A stretch of DNA of 64,000 nt from NCBI GenBank assembly GCA_029891385.1, contig CM057224.1, positions 30,583,005-30,647,004 of the forward strand, read 5' to 3'. Position numbers and translations under genes: made by a program. Positions 46,500 through 57,982 of this stretch are shown here, one piece after another (position 1 is the first letter of the stretch; every line of letters begins with the position of its first letter). The stretch is from Erythroxylum novogranatense (lineage: Eukaryota > Streptophyta > Magnoliopsida > Malpighiales > Erythroxylaceae). Below the pieces are notes generated by a model. That model saw only the letters and a program-made list of their open reading frames with translations, ran no database searches and had not been told where the DNA came from.

Positions 46500-48400
46500 A
46501 TTGAAACACAATAGTTATGATTACAGACATTATAAAACTATTAAAAGTCAACACATAAGCCCTTTTTTTCTTTTTTGTTTTTTATTTCTTCTTTCGATCT
46601 CCTGTAGGCACTATCAAATCACAATTCTCCAACTCAATCCATTCATCTTCATTCATTCTATTTCTATAACATATCAAATAACATAAGCCACACAACCTAA
46701 TGAAATGAAAACTGTTGGCAGGGAATAACTAACAATGATGAAAGAGAACAACTAACAATGGTGACTAACAAGTGTTCAGGAAGAAGAGAGAGAATCAACT
46801 TACTATAGAAGATGTCACTAGTTGGAACCTATTTGACAAACTACCGTGACATTCTTCACTCTGTATATTAGTGAAATATACAGAGAGTTTTGTGTATAAG
46901 TATGTTGTAATGTAAGATTGTGTTAAAGCTTTTCCATTTTAAAGGTGAAAAGAGACGATGGAGCTATTGGGAATAATAAATGGAATTAAAAGGTATAAAT
47001 ACAAAGAATAGCTACAAAAAATTAATGCAACTTTCTACAATAAATCAAAACATATCCAATATACTTCAGTTGACACAAAAAACTGCAGCACATCCATCTC
47101 AACTACTATCATACTTCATTTAATGAAAAATTTAAGAAACACAGTAATGAATGCATCAATTCGATATTGATTTCAACTACTACTATCAAACTTCATTTAG
47201 TGAAACTAAATCTATCTCATATTTAGTTTCATTAAATCTCATATTTTTAACAAAGTAAAGTTACTTGTTAGGTTGAGGAGAGTGGATAGACGTTTCTGCT
47301 CCTATTTTACACAAACCTGACTTGCAATTAGCAACATGATGATCCAACATAAGTTTCAATCATTTGTTCAGTAGAAAAATAGTATTCATGCTCTAAGACA
47401 GCAAAATTGTACCTTCAACTAAAAATGCAACATTAGTTTTAGCTATCAGACTGCTTTCTATTTTCCATTTGGTTCACCTTCCTCAAGCATATCCAAAAGT
47501 GAGAACTTTGAAGAGAGCAGGATTTGTTATTACAAGTTAAAAGACAAATGGTTATTAACACTAAAGGAAGTTGTAACCAAAGCATTCTAAAAATTGGTCA
47601 TGAAGCAAATAGTGGAGGAGTATCCTTATCAAAAGCTAAAATGGAAGTGAATTTCTGTCAGAAAAATGCATATATGCTTACCTTGTTGATTAGCTATCTT
47701 CTGAGGATTCAGTTTCTCATCAATTCCATTACGAGCATCGTTTTGATTCTCATGTAAGCTAAACAGATCCGTAAACAAATTTGGATAAAGCAATTCATCA
47801 AGTGGAAAACTATCAAAAACTACTTGTGAATAAGAGCATTCTAACCTATTTAGCAATAATCTAAGAAGCGGCTGTTTAAGTTTAATGTCAATAACAAACT
47901 CATTTCTGCAATCAAATTTTCATTTTATAATAGTTCATTTCAGTTTAAAGATCACAAGCAGTATTTTCAAGTGCAATTTAAAGAGTGTTAACTTACAAAA
48001 AATGCACAAAAGACTCAATTTCCTTTCTCCTTTCTTTGTTCGTCAACTTCACAGTGAATAATTGCACAAGAACTTCATCAATTTGTTAAAAATAGACATA
48101 TTATATATTAATCAAAATACTACATACCAAAACTAAAGTAATAAAACTTGCAAATGAGTGAAACTTATGTTCATTCTCCACGAAAAGGTGAAACAAGAGA
48201 AGAGCATTTATTCAAAGCTTCACTTGGTTCAGGTTAGGGACCTACAATCTCGTCGTTGGTAGCCTAGATTCTGATGGAGTCCAACTATCATTCTACCCCT
48301 TCTCCTCCTATGCTTTGGCCAACATTCCAAAACCCCAATAATAAGAGGAAAGACAAACAAGAGAAAAGAGGGTTTCTGTTGAGTATAAAGATGATGGGAT
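46500..48400. other. Non-coding 5' part of the Harbinger element
   Basis: AT-rich DNA with no supportable gene. The short open frames at 46501, 47524 and 47629 lack recognisable motifs. Confidence 0.45.
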
Positions 48401-48670
48401 TTAGGTTAAATGTACTAAACGTGTTAATGGCGATGATGGGGGTGGATTTGGGTGAAGTACGGTGGTGGGTTGGTGGTGTTTAGATTAGGGATGTGGTTTG
48501 GGTTTAATGTACTAAATGCGACAACGGTGATGAGGGTGGTTTTGGGTGAACTATTGTGGTGGGTTGGTCTGCGGTGATGAGTTAAGGATTTGTTTAATGC
48601 GTAAATGGTGGTGATGGGGGTGATTTTGGCAAATGGCGGTGAAGTTTTTGGATGATAGGGTTGCAGTGGG
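48395..48670. repeat. G-rich minisatellite-like block
   Basis: Three degenerate units of about 110 bp built on GATGRGGGTGRTTTTGGGTGA and GGTGGGTTGGT. The strand is strongly G over C. Both overlapping open frames here are compositional. Confidence 0.7.
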
Positions 48671-48958
48671 GGGTTAAAGAAAGTCAAAGGCAAGGGTGGA
48701 GACGTGAGATAGGAGAAAATTCTAGAGAACCTATAGAAATGATTATTGAAGAGTAACCAAGAATTGAGGGCACAATCGTCATTGCTAAATAACTACTTCA
48801 ACTGTTTGGTCTAAAACACTCCATATTTGGAGCTTTTCACAAAACAACTGGTTGGGTTGAATTAGCAAATCCAACCAGCTCATACCCAAACAAAATAATA
48901 ATTTTTTAACATAGTCAAACCTTTATTTTGGGTCAATCAACTAAAAAACATCTTATCA

Positions 48959-48978
48959 GCTGTTTACCAAACAACCTC
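48959..48978. repeat. Candidate terminal inverted repeat, right
   Basis: GCTGTTTACCAAACAACCTC is the imperfect reverse complement of 31039-31057. Confidence 0.5.
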
Positions 48979-49329
48979 GTTTATGTCCTTAACCTAACCG
49001 TTACCTAACTACTAAAAGAAGAGAATCAATTTAGTGTTGCCGACCTATGCGTTCTAGCTAGTAGCTGGCATTATATGTATTTTTGGGAATAAATAAGAAA
49101 AGAAATAGGGGAAGAATTCATGATGATCAAAGTTCTTTTTCTTAAAAAGTAACATGTGAAACTATCATAACATATAACAAAAGAAATGAAAACAGATTAT
49201 TTACTAAGTTCAATTTTTAGAGGTTGAAAAATCTTAATTTTCGCATTGAGTTTTGGAATAAATTAACCCAAGGATGGTCGTGCATTTTGAGATATAAAAG
49301 CTTTTATTTTCTCCAATACGAACTAGTTG
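48979..49329. other. Intergenic DNA
   Basis: Nothing recognisable between the Harbinger end and the hAT target duplication. Confidence 0.5.
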
Positions 49330-49337
49330 CATACTAG

Positions 49338-50696
49338 CAGTGCCGATCTTGGGCAGGGGCAGGTAGGGCACCTGCCCAGGGCCTCCCATAAAAAAAGGCC
49401 CCATGGGCCCCCTCTTCTAATAAATGTGCTTTGTTATTCTCTTACTATGCAACTTCTTTTTCCTTTGTTGGGCTATAATGAAGATAGAAGAGTATTAAAT
49501 GTAGTAATAAATATAGGTAACATTGGTGGAGAACGTTGATGAGGCTATTAATATTTTCATTTTCCAAGAGTAATAAACTTAAACAACTTCCGAGATTTAA
49601 CATTGACTTTTATACTTATAAATAGTTTTGAAGTATTTAGGTATATTTTTATCTTTTAATTTTTATTTTCATCAATATATGTATTTAAGGTATTTCAACA
49701 CAAAATTAGCAACAAAAATTTCATGATTCTGCTCTTATGAGTTCGAGTATAATTTAAAGGTAAAATTTCGATTTTAATATATTTTAGCTTATTAAATATT
49801 TGAATATGTTATAATTAATTTGTAATTTGTTATTAACGTCGACATTATACTAGCTTATTTCCTAAGTATGTTAATTTCTTGTATTTTTAGAAATTAGTGT
49901 CGCCTATTATTAAAATTTGCTCTTTTTATTTTTAATATTAGATATTAAATTTTGCTATTTAATTTTTTCTCTATCACAGATATAATACCATTTATATATC
50001 TTTGTGATATATTGTGAAGCTATTGAAGTTTGGTTGTGCCTGCATACTTCTTCCAATTTCATACATGTGCTTTTGTTATTTTTCTAGTCCAACTGTGTTA
50101 CAATTGATTTATATTATATTGCCTAAAAAGCATTTGTCTAGAAATGAAAAAAGGAAAGAAAAAAAAGAAGAGAAAGAAACAAGTAGCACAGTTGATAGAA
50201 TCCCAAAAAGGATCAATTAATAAATTTATTAAAAGAGTAGCTCTTCTAGTGAGAGTCTCGAGAAATTAGATGAAGGTAGTTTTGAACAATATAAGAAAAA
50301 ACTTAAGTGATGAGATTCACATTTACGAAGATATTAGAAATCTGAGTGAGCATGATCATATACCAATTGCATCCATTTTAGAAAATTTAAACGAAGATGA
50401 ACAAGTAAGTCCTGTATTGAACATTTATGATCCTAGAAATTTGGATAGTCTTGATAATAAAGCAAGGGATATTTTAGTTAAAAAATGGTCTGTAAGAAAA
50501 TTGAATCTTATGTTTCTTTTAGACAATACCTCTCGTTATTTTTCATATTCTTATTATTATAGAAATTTGAGCAATGGAGAGATTAGCAATAGAAAATGGT
50601 TGGTTTATTTTAAACATGTAAATAAAGTATATTATTTTTGTTGGGGTCTTTTTTTTATATTTCGTCCGGGGCTATAAAATGATAAGAACGGTCCTA
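49338..50696 (+). mobile_element. Deleted hAT transposon (1359 bp)
   Basis: Left end CAGTGCCGATCTT and right end, on the minus strand, TAGGACCGTTCTT form an imperfect terminal inverted repeat (9 of 13 bases). An 8-bp target duplication follows the hAT rule: CATACTAG at 49330-49337 and AATACTAG at 50697-50704 (7 of 8). A GC-rich subterminal hairpin-like stretch (GGGCAGGGGCAGG ... CCTGCCCAGGGCC) lies at 49350-49385. Inside is an N-terminal transposase fragment; the catalytic and dimerisation parts are absent, so this is a non-autonomous internal-deletion derivative. Confidence 0.8.
50110..50677 (+). pseudogene. hAT transposase N-terminal remnant, TTF-type zinc finger
   Basis: A lysine-rich beginning (KKHLSRNEKRKEKKEE) and a QKGSINKF-type segment in a shifted frame lead into an open frame of 135 codons (50270-50677). 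Its centre, IYDPRNLDSLDNKARD, then DNTSRYFSYSYYYRNLSNGE and RKWLVYFKHVNKVYYFCW, is the TTF-type N-terminal region of plant hAT transposases. The finger has lost cysteines (FCW where the family has a CxC-type pair). The frame then runs into the terminal repeat and ends. It is a fragment left by internal deletion. Confidence 0.75.
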
Positions 50697-50704
50697 AATA
50701 CTAG

Positions 50705-51900
50705 AGAAAAACTTGGTAGTCAATGTTGCATTGTTAACGGTAGATATGGTAATTTCGATGTTCGCATACTGCAACGTATAGATTTCAATCAAAGGAACCA
50801 TATATAGTGCTTTTGTTTCTGAACAAGAAGAAGACAAGGAGAAGGAAAATTAAGGAATGGAGGAAGGTATCTTCTGCTTTTGCCCTTTTCCCTTGGAACA
50901 AACAAAAAATAAAATGTTCTGATTTCCGGAGACCTATTATAGATGTGCAGAAAGAGGAAAAGGTTGGAACCTGCAGTCTGCACAAATTACTTTCTGGAAA
51001 AATAATCAAATAGTGTTAAAGGAAGCGAATAATGATGACCTTTATTTTATTTCTGGAAAAATAAGTTAATGCATCCTTTACTCATCCAAATTTCTTTTAT
51101 TTCTTCTTCACGTCTTCATTTGTTTCTTTGGTTCTCACTTTATTATCCTTCATGTTATTGCCCTCTTTTTATGCATCATTGAAAACCATTTTACACTATT
51201 TAATTTGTGTGCATTGAGTACCAAGGCATGACACTCACTTTCACCTTCAATTTTGGAGATATATATCTTCCAAAGATCATTATATACAACATAAAGATAT
51301 TTAAGGCATAACTAAATAACAATCAGAGAGTATCACGTCAACTGATTGACTTCCTAAAATATACTATTGGAATAATAGACAGAGTTTCCCCAGTAATTCA
51401 TCCAAATAAAGTTGTCCGCTACCGTCCAACTATTTTTTAGATTTTAATAAGCTTTTAGTCCATTCACACACAATCACTTGAGGCCCATCAAATATAAGAT
51501 ACAATTTAAGGATTCTATTCTTTGCTTTCTTAATCTGAACCTAAAAACTTAAAACCTATAATTTGTAATTATTTCTAAGATATAAACGATTTTAATTTGG
51601 GATAGACCAAATTAAAGTTCTGGACAAGCCTGCCATCATCATCAATGCTACAACCTCACAGACAAACTTTTTTTTTGGGGAAAAAAACAAACATTATTAA
51701 CGTAGACTAAGAAGAGCCAAAATAGTTTCATTCTGACGAGTTGAAGGAGAACCATAGCAAAGTAACAACAACAATGCACCACCAATACCACAAGAACGGG
51801 AAGCTAGGCATAACATCGCTTTTATGCTCTACAACTCCAGATATCCTGTCCACTGTTGCTAAACTGAGCTTATTTCATTTGGATATATACAAAGGAACAA
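50705..51900. other. 3' flank of NCA1, no gene seen
   Basis: No supported gene. Short frames at 50785-51013 lie opposite each other on both strands and show no motif. The stretch 51660-51900 is probably 3' untranslated and downstream sequence of NCA1. Confidence 0.5.
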
Positions 51901-51943
51901 GTTCATGAAATTTGACTTTTTTATGTTCTGCAGGAAACTGACT

Positions 51944-54900
51944 TTATGCGGCCGTATTCTGTTTCTCTTTCTCCTCAATTTGGCTCTTGAGGAAATCCAA
52001 CACGGAAAGGCGCTGCAGTTGAAGTCCAAGTTAATTAAGTTGTATTCACTAAATTCAGAGTTGAGAGGAACTTCCAAGTATAGCATCTTACCCGCTGTTC
52101 AAGACTAGTTTCTTCAGCTTTCAGTGTCAATGATTCCAATAATTGTATGGCTTCATGGAATCTATCGAGGGCTGTGTCTTCATTACCAACAACCTTGTCT
52201 GCATCAGCCACTTTTGCAAGTGATACGGCCACATCCAAGATCTATGATCATGAGAAAAGATGCAATATATCATTGAGTCATGAAACACAAGGAATTTCAA
52301 ACAAACATCACGTTCAAAAGTTATAGCTGGTAAGAGAGTGAGCATGCAATTGCATTATTTGATTAATTGTTGAATTATCAAACAGTCCAGAAGTAACATA
52401 ATACCTAGTCAATGTTTCTATCAACCATGAACAGTGACATAAATATGAGGATGGTCTTCACTCCATATCCATCAGTTCATCAGCCAATGCTCTTTTTCTT
52501 CAGAATCAATGAAAGTTAAAGTGTGGTGTCTCTTAATTAAAATGAGCATTCAAGAGCCTAGTAAGGTTAGCGAAACCCTAGGGTGCATGTGGAGTGACGT
52601 TAGCGAAAGAGAGAACTACCCCTCGTGTTGTGTAGTCCAAGTTAGGCTAATAAATCCCCTCAAGACAGAAAAAAAAAGGACCACAACAATATACCGTTGT
52701 TCATAGAATTGAGTGACTTTCAATTGTTGTCTAATCAATCATACTTGCAGACTCCCAATTCTTCAATTTTCTTTTTTCACATCATGCCAATACAACTTTT
52801 TATTTGTACTAATAAAAGAAAATCAACAGAGCAACAATAATACAAATCCTGATTATGATTCATACACAAGAATGTGCACAATATCTAGCACAACCTCAAC
52901 AAGGAAGCAGACCATGACAATTAAGGTAGAAATCTTCCATCAATTGTCTATAAGAACTAAAAGGCATTTTCTATTGCATTTAAAAGATCTTCTAGTGGAC
53001 CAAAAATGAACAACAAACAAGGAACAAGTTTGAACTATTCTTACACTTCTCATGCTATAGTTGCAACCACGCAAGGAAAATGACGTTATTAAATACTCTC
53101 TTTAACAATGGGCATTTCAATTACCACAACTGCATGTATTCAAGGATTAAAACCCGTAGCAGCCCCTTATTACAACTTACAAGCGATTCCAGTAAGTGTT
53201 ATTGATTATACATTAACAATGGAGTAAGGGAAGCATGATTCATATAAATTTTAGTGAACAGAGCGTGCCTCAATGCCAGAACTTTATAAAACATCAAGAC
53301 AAGTCAAACTAAACTTTTGCCAGAACAAAACACAAAAAAAAGGGAAAAACAAACAGGCATCTAACCTGAGATGGAACAGTAGGAAGACGTTTCATAACAT
53401 CACGACGTATGTTCAAAGATCGAACATAGTAATCTCTTGCAGCTTCAAGTTGTCCATCATAATATTTAAGATCTCCAATTTTATTAAGTGAAACAGAAAG
53501 TGTATGTGTAATCTGTCAAAAGAGAATGTCGAAACATTAGGTCTGGAATGCCAAAACCTTTAACGAAAAGGAGAAGAGGGCCAGAAATTGTAACCTCCAT
53601 ATCATCTCTAGGCAGTTTTCCAAGGAATTCTACACTCTCTTCAAAATAAATTACCGCAGAACCTGCATCCCCCATTGCTCGACTGCAAAAAACATAATAT
53701 ATATAAACACATCAAAGCTAATGCCTTAGCTTTCAAATATTAATGAATGCAGTAAGATAATTTTAACACATTACAGTCTTGATTCTTTTAATCAAGAAGC
53801 ATCCAACTCTAAGTTGCAAGAAGTTCTTGTGAATCAAGCTCTTCACGGCAAATGGTGATACACGCTTTTATAAAAAGAATTCAGAAACCTCAACCAAATA
53901 TGTACTCATAATAAATCTGTCCAATAAGAAATTCCAATCTTGGAACTTTAAATCATGATTGTTAGCTTATCCTATTGCTTGTAACTAATTTCTTCATTTC
54001 TTAATAACTCATTGTTTTATATACTAAATAGTCAGACTTCCGTTTATAAAAAACTTCCAAAACTGGAATCTTTTCTTTCATGTTTTCCTTCAAGTCAGTC
54101 CAAAATAAAGGTGGTTAATACATGAATCACTATCCTCTATTCTGCCCTATTGAAATCATGTATCCACACTCCTTTATAACTTTTAACTTGCAACTGCATT
54201 GTCAACCAATTCCAACAGAGATATTCACAACAACAAAGAGGGGAAAAGACAGACAGAGGGACAGACCAGCAGTCCCCTAGCATTCCAAGAACTGCTCCGA
54301 GCTGTGAACACAATTCAGATGTGCTGCCAGTTGTTTCTATCTCACCTCGGATGTCTTCTGCACAGAGACTAAGTCTTGATTTTGCACTTTCAAAATTCTG
54401 GGCACGAAATGCCTGCATACAAAAAGTCAATAGATACTTGGATTCCTCTTAAACTTTGTACTTACTGAACAGTCAGTCAGAAAAAAGCACTGAAAGGAAG
54501 AAACAAAATAAAGCATAAAGTGAAAATGAGAAATCCACCTGAACTAACACAGCATACTTAATCAATTGCCAGAGAGAAAAAGATTATGAAAACCAGTCAA
54601 ATGCAACACATCTAAGTTTATCTAAGATATTATGGGGAATCTACGGAAAGCTTTGCACCGAGAACTGACTCAAAAGAAAGAACAAAAAGAAACACAAAAG
54701 TGGTCACTCACTCTCATAGCTTGTTGCAACAAGAAGGAACCCCTCTCGAAAGAAACGTCCTCATATATAACCATTTTATTTTCACGTACTTCACCCTCTT
54801 TGTCTGAGTCAACCTGAGACCTCTTGATTCTAGCATGACCTTCAATAAACCGATCCACAACGTCCTGAAGATTCTTATCACTCTCAATCTTATCAATGTC

Positions 54901-55354
54901 AGCACCACACAATGGACAATCATTAAACCTCGAGATGCACACTCTGATTCAACCAAGGCAAAAAGAAAAAAGAAATCGAATTTCAATTTAAAAGAAACAT
55001 CACCCAGCAAACAAACTCCAAACAATAGGAGGTCACATACTTGCAAAAAACATGAGAACAAGGCACGCATCTGCTTGTATCAAAAAGAAGAGCTTGACAG
55101 ATCAAGCAACTGAGTGGGCCCAATTTGAATGTTTGGGAATCGTATCCAAATGGGCACTTTGGAGAGACAGTTGGCTTCCCGTCGGCTTCCTCCACCCCGT
55201 ATTTGTCAGTCGATTGCTTCGACGACGCGAATGGGCATTTTGGAGAGACAGTCGGCTTCCCGTCGGCTTCCTCCACCGCGTGTTTGTCAGTCGATTTCTT
55301 CGACGACGCTTCGTCGGGACGCGCGACTTTCACAAACGGGCAAACCGGTTTCAT
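51944..55354 (-). CDS. NCA1: NCA1 (NO CATALASE ACTIVITY 1), RING-TPR protein, 7 exons
   Basis: Minus-strand exons: 55041-55354, 54712-54943, 54267-54412, 53595-53682, 53366-53512, 52092-52241, 51944-52012. All introns are GT-AG. The sum is 1146 nt, giving 381 residues, close to the family length. A C3HC4 RING spans about 83-117 (Cys83, Cys86, Cys96/99, His101, Cys104, Cys107, Cys114, Cys117) and TPR-like helices fill about 230-345 (AMGDAGSAVIYFEESVEF, LNKIGDLKYYDGQLEAA, NEDTALDRFHEAIQLLE). In Arabidopsis, NCA1 binds catalase and is needed for its folding and activity under stress; the protein lacks a signal peptide. Residues 16-42 and 43-69 are a tandem duplication. The start was chosen at MKPVCPFVK; upstream in-frame codons belong to the 5' leader or an intron. 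It looks functional. Confidence 0.93.
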
Positions 55355-55680
55355 TTCTTTATCTATGTCAGCATCATCAACAACAACAAAAACAACTCTG
55401 TTATTAAGTAAAACACTCAGATCTCTACCTTTAATATAAACACGTCCGTACAGAATCATAAAACCGTAGATATATGCACAATCAGTGACCTAGTTGAATA
55501 ATTTGCAATAACAAAGTCATAGAGAAGAGAAGAGATGAACCTGAGTTGAACAGTTAAATTTCGCAAACAAAACCGAGTGGAGTTTCGACCCGGAAAGAAA
55601 CAGAACACACAAGATAAAAACAAAAGAAATGGCTCTATAGTCTTGGGAATATATGAACGAAGGGTAGATCTGTGCTTCAC
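55355..55680 (-). other. Probable 5' leader of NCA1 with an intron
   Basis: On the minus strand, TTCAACTCAG|GTTCATC near 55540 looks like a donor and GCTGACATAG|ATAAAG near 55364 like an acceptor just before the start codon. The 5' untranslated region would then be spliced. This is a sequence inference without transcript data. Confidence 0.4.
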
Positions 55681-55693
55681 CTGAACAGTCCTT

Positions 55694-55702
55694 TTTTATA
55701 GA
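55694..55702 (-). promoter_or_regulatory. Candidate TATA box of NCA1
   Basis: The minus strand reads CTCTATAAAAAAGG, a good plant TATA match about 340 bases upstream of the start codon, in keeping with a leader that contains an intron. Confidence 0.5.
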
Positions 55703-55709
55703 GGAAAAA

Positions 55710-56879
55710 CAAAAAGAAAAATTGAATATTCTCTTACCCTTTCATTTAATCATTTTTCTTCCTGTATCTCTTTTTTTTTTAATGAAATATATTTTAGAAG
55801 AATTTTAATTATAGAAAGATATATTTAAACCATTTATTTCTAAACTAATCTTCGCTTGAGTTAACTAAATTTTTTTGTAAGAGATAAAATTTTCAAATTT
55901 TAAATAATTACGTACATAAAAACGGTTCAAGGTTACGACCAATTTACGGAGTTATTCTATTTCTTTTAATGATCCTGAGCCTTCATATTTCTAATTGTAT
56001 AAAAGATGTCATTTTAAAGATAGGATGATGAAAGAAGAAAGAAAAATTTGTCGTCGTGTTCTCAATAATGCCCAGCGTGGGGTACGTTCGAGGGAAATCA
56101 GAACATGGTCCAGGCCACTCAAAGTCTTTGGTCTTTGGAGTCCTTTCTACGGCTGGCTGGTCCTCTACCCACGAGCTGACCACACTGTCACAGTCTTTTG
56201 TCCTAAAGTAGCTCCATCCAAGTTCCCGAAGTCAGGATTAAGGTAATGAATTACAAAATATAAAAAAAAATTTAATATTCAATTTTTAGAAGTTTTCAAC
56301 TAATTTAAAATCAAATAACTCATTTTAAAAACTGTTTCTGTTAATATTTTATTGATATGACAGACATATGTAATAAATATTAGCAAGTGAGAGAGAGAAA
56401 TAGCTTTTTCTTAGTATAGTTTCTGAACATCAAATAAGTGATTATATATCAATATGTTTATCACAAAAGATTAAAAATAATAGAAATAAAAGATAATTGT
56501 GAAATAATAAAAGAAATTATTGGAGATGAGCATGACTTGGATTAAAAATGAAATTCTTGAACTTAATAATAATGAAATATTACCTAATTTTTTGAATTCT
56601 CACTAAAATCTCATTTATTATAATAGAAAAATGCACCACATGATTATAAAACTAATTACTGCTTATATATTTAATCATGATAATATCTCTGCAAATGCTA
56701 TGTTTTCCTTCCCTTCATTTTTACCATAAACTTAAATTTAATTCAAACTTGCTCCATTTATGAGCACCAAATAAATAACAAAATAAATGCAACACAAAAT
56801 AATTAACTTATTTATTAAAGAAAGACATCTTAGAAGAAAGATTAGAGAATCGATTGCAAATTTTACAAGAAAATATAAA
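55710..56879. other. Upstream region of NCA1, no gene seen
   Basis: AT-rich apart from 56060-56230, which has more GC and two opposed open frames (83 codons plus, 66 codons minus). Neither shows a motif. It may be a promoter-proximal segment of NCA1. Confidence 0.45.
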
Positions 56880-57450
56880 ATAGATACTTATGCTGACACA
56901 TTTTGGAACATAAAACAATACCATATGAAAGATACTTTAGCAAAAAAACATTGCAAACAGGAAATAAATTACTTATCAAAGAAAATTTTAGTATCTCCTC
57001 GGAACACCTGTTAAAGATGTGATGCTCTCATTGTTAATAAAAACTCTGAATAAGATTGTAATAAATTATAAACTTCTCAATAAAGCATTAAAATGGATTG
57101 CTTATCCAATTTTAATAAAAGACTTACATCAAAAGTTATAATTCCTACACTTTTAAAATTTTTATATGAAATCAACATTTTAGCAAAGCCAAATAAATCC
57201 TAAAATAGGTATAAAAACTACTTTTGTTGTTCCTTTCAAGCAGTTAGAGTAGAATGTAATGCATTTAGGTCTTAAAAATGTCCCTTCAAAATTTCAAAAA
57301 ATAATGGACAACATATTTTTATCCTATTATGAGTTCTGGATAGTGTATATAAATGATGTATTAATATTTTTTAATGGTTCAAACATATCAAGACATTTAT
57401 TCACATTGTTAAAAAGAATGGATTAACAATTTCGAAAACTCTAGACTATG
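56880..57450 (+). pseudogene. Endogenous pararetrovirus reverse-transcriptase fragment
   Basis: In broken plus-strand frames the segment shows, in order, blocks of a Caulimoviridae-type reverse transcriptase: NYKLLNKALKW (near 57065), a TTFVVPF block (near 57220), GLKNVPSKFQKIMDNIF (near 57275) and VYINDVLIFF (near 57345). The catalytic Y-x-D-D site is Y-I-N-D here, so one essential aspartate is lost. Stops and frameshifts run throughout. No flanking viral genes adjoin; a copia remnant begins right after. The FQKIMDNIF and YINDVLIF forms fit pararetroviruses better than Ty3/gypsy, but that call should be tested with a tree. Confidence 0.6.
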
Positions 57451-57977
57451 AATAGATTTCTAGCACACTATATAATAATGCAAATAAATGTCTTGATACT
57501 ATTGACGTGTTGCTTTACCATACCAAAACTTGCACCTTGATCTTCCATCATCATCATCACAAAACCTTCCCAACCTTGATCCAACGCCTGCTCTAGTGGT
57601 TCTTCTCAGATCTTCTCGTACCATTAAACTTCCTGACAGGTATGGCTACTCTACTACTTTAGTTGATAATGGTGTTCCTACTTCTTACTCTCAAGCAGTT
57701 AAACATGCAAGTTGGGTGAAAGCTATGCAAAAAGAACTTCAGGCACTCGAAGAGAACCAAACTTGGGACATTATTCCATGTCCTAGTGGAGTTAAGCCTA
57801 TTGGTTGTAAATGGGTATATCCCATCAAGCTACGGTCTAATACTTGATAGACATAAAGCAAGGTTGGTGGCACTCAACAATCGACAAGAATATGGAGTAA
57901 ATTATGAAGAGACATTTGCACATGTGACAAAGATGACAACAATACGACTTGTTCTAGCTATTGTTACTTCTAAAAGT

Positions 57978-57982
57978 TGGTC
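57978..57982. other. Target-site duplication TGGTC (left)
   Basis: TGGTC before the TRIM array recurs at 58879-58883 after it, inside the interrupted copia reverse transcriptase. Confidence 0.8.

Larger units (their letters stand above)
31039..48978 (-). mobile_element. PIF/Harbinger-type DNA transposon, split by a copia element
   Basis: The outer ends are imperfect inverted repeats: GCTCTGTTTGATAAACAAC at 31039 and, on the minus strand, GAGGTTGTTTGGTAAACAGC ending at 48978. Further GTTTGGTAAAATTAGC-like words lie inside, typical of plant Harbinger termini. Both family proteins are present on the minus strand as remnants: a Myb/SANT-like ORF1 (about 43910-45140) and a DDE transposase split between 43030-43695 and 31810-32500. 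Without the 9.8-kb copia insertion and its CGATC duplicate, the element would be about 8.1 kb, long for the family. A clean 3-bp target duplication was not found, so the exact ends are provisional. Confidence 0.65.

Noticed and set aside
48424..48693. 89-codon Pro/His/Thr-rich minus-strand frame
   Set aside because: Compositional product of the G-rich minisatellite on the other strand.
49350..49385. Transcription terminator hairpin
   Set aside because: The GC-rich inverted words belong to the hAT subterminal region; no gene ends there.
55052..55439. Plus-strand frames of 92-119 codons opposite NCA1 exon 1
   Set aside because: They are antisense shadows of the duplicated coding exon.
55995..56246. 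83-codon frame upstream of NCA1
   Set aside because: No motif, and an opposed frame of similar length exists on the other strand.
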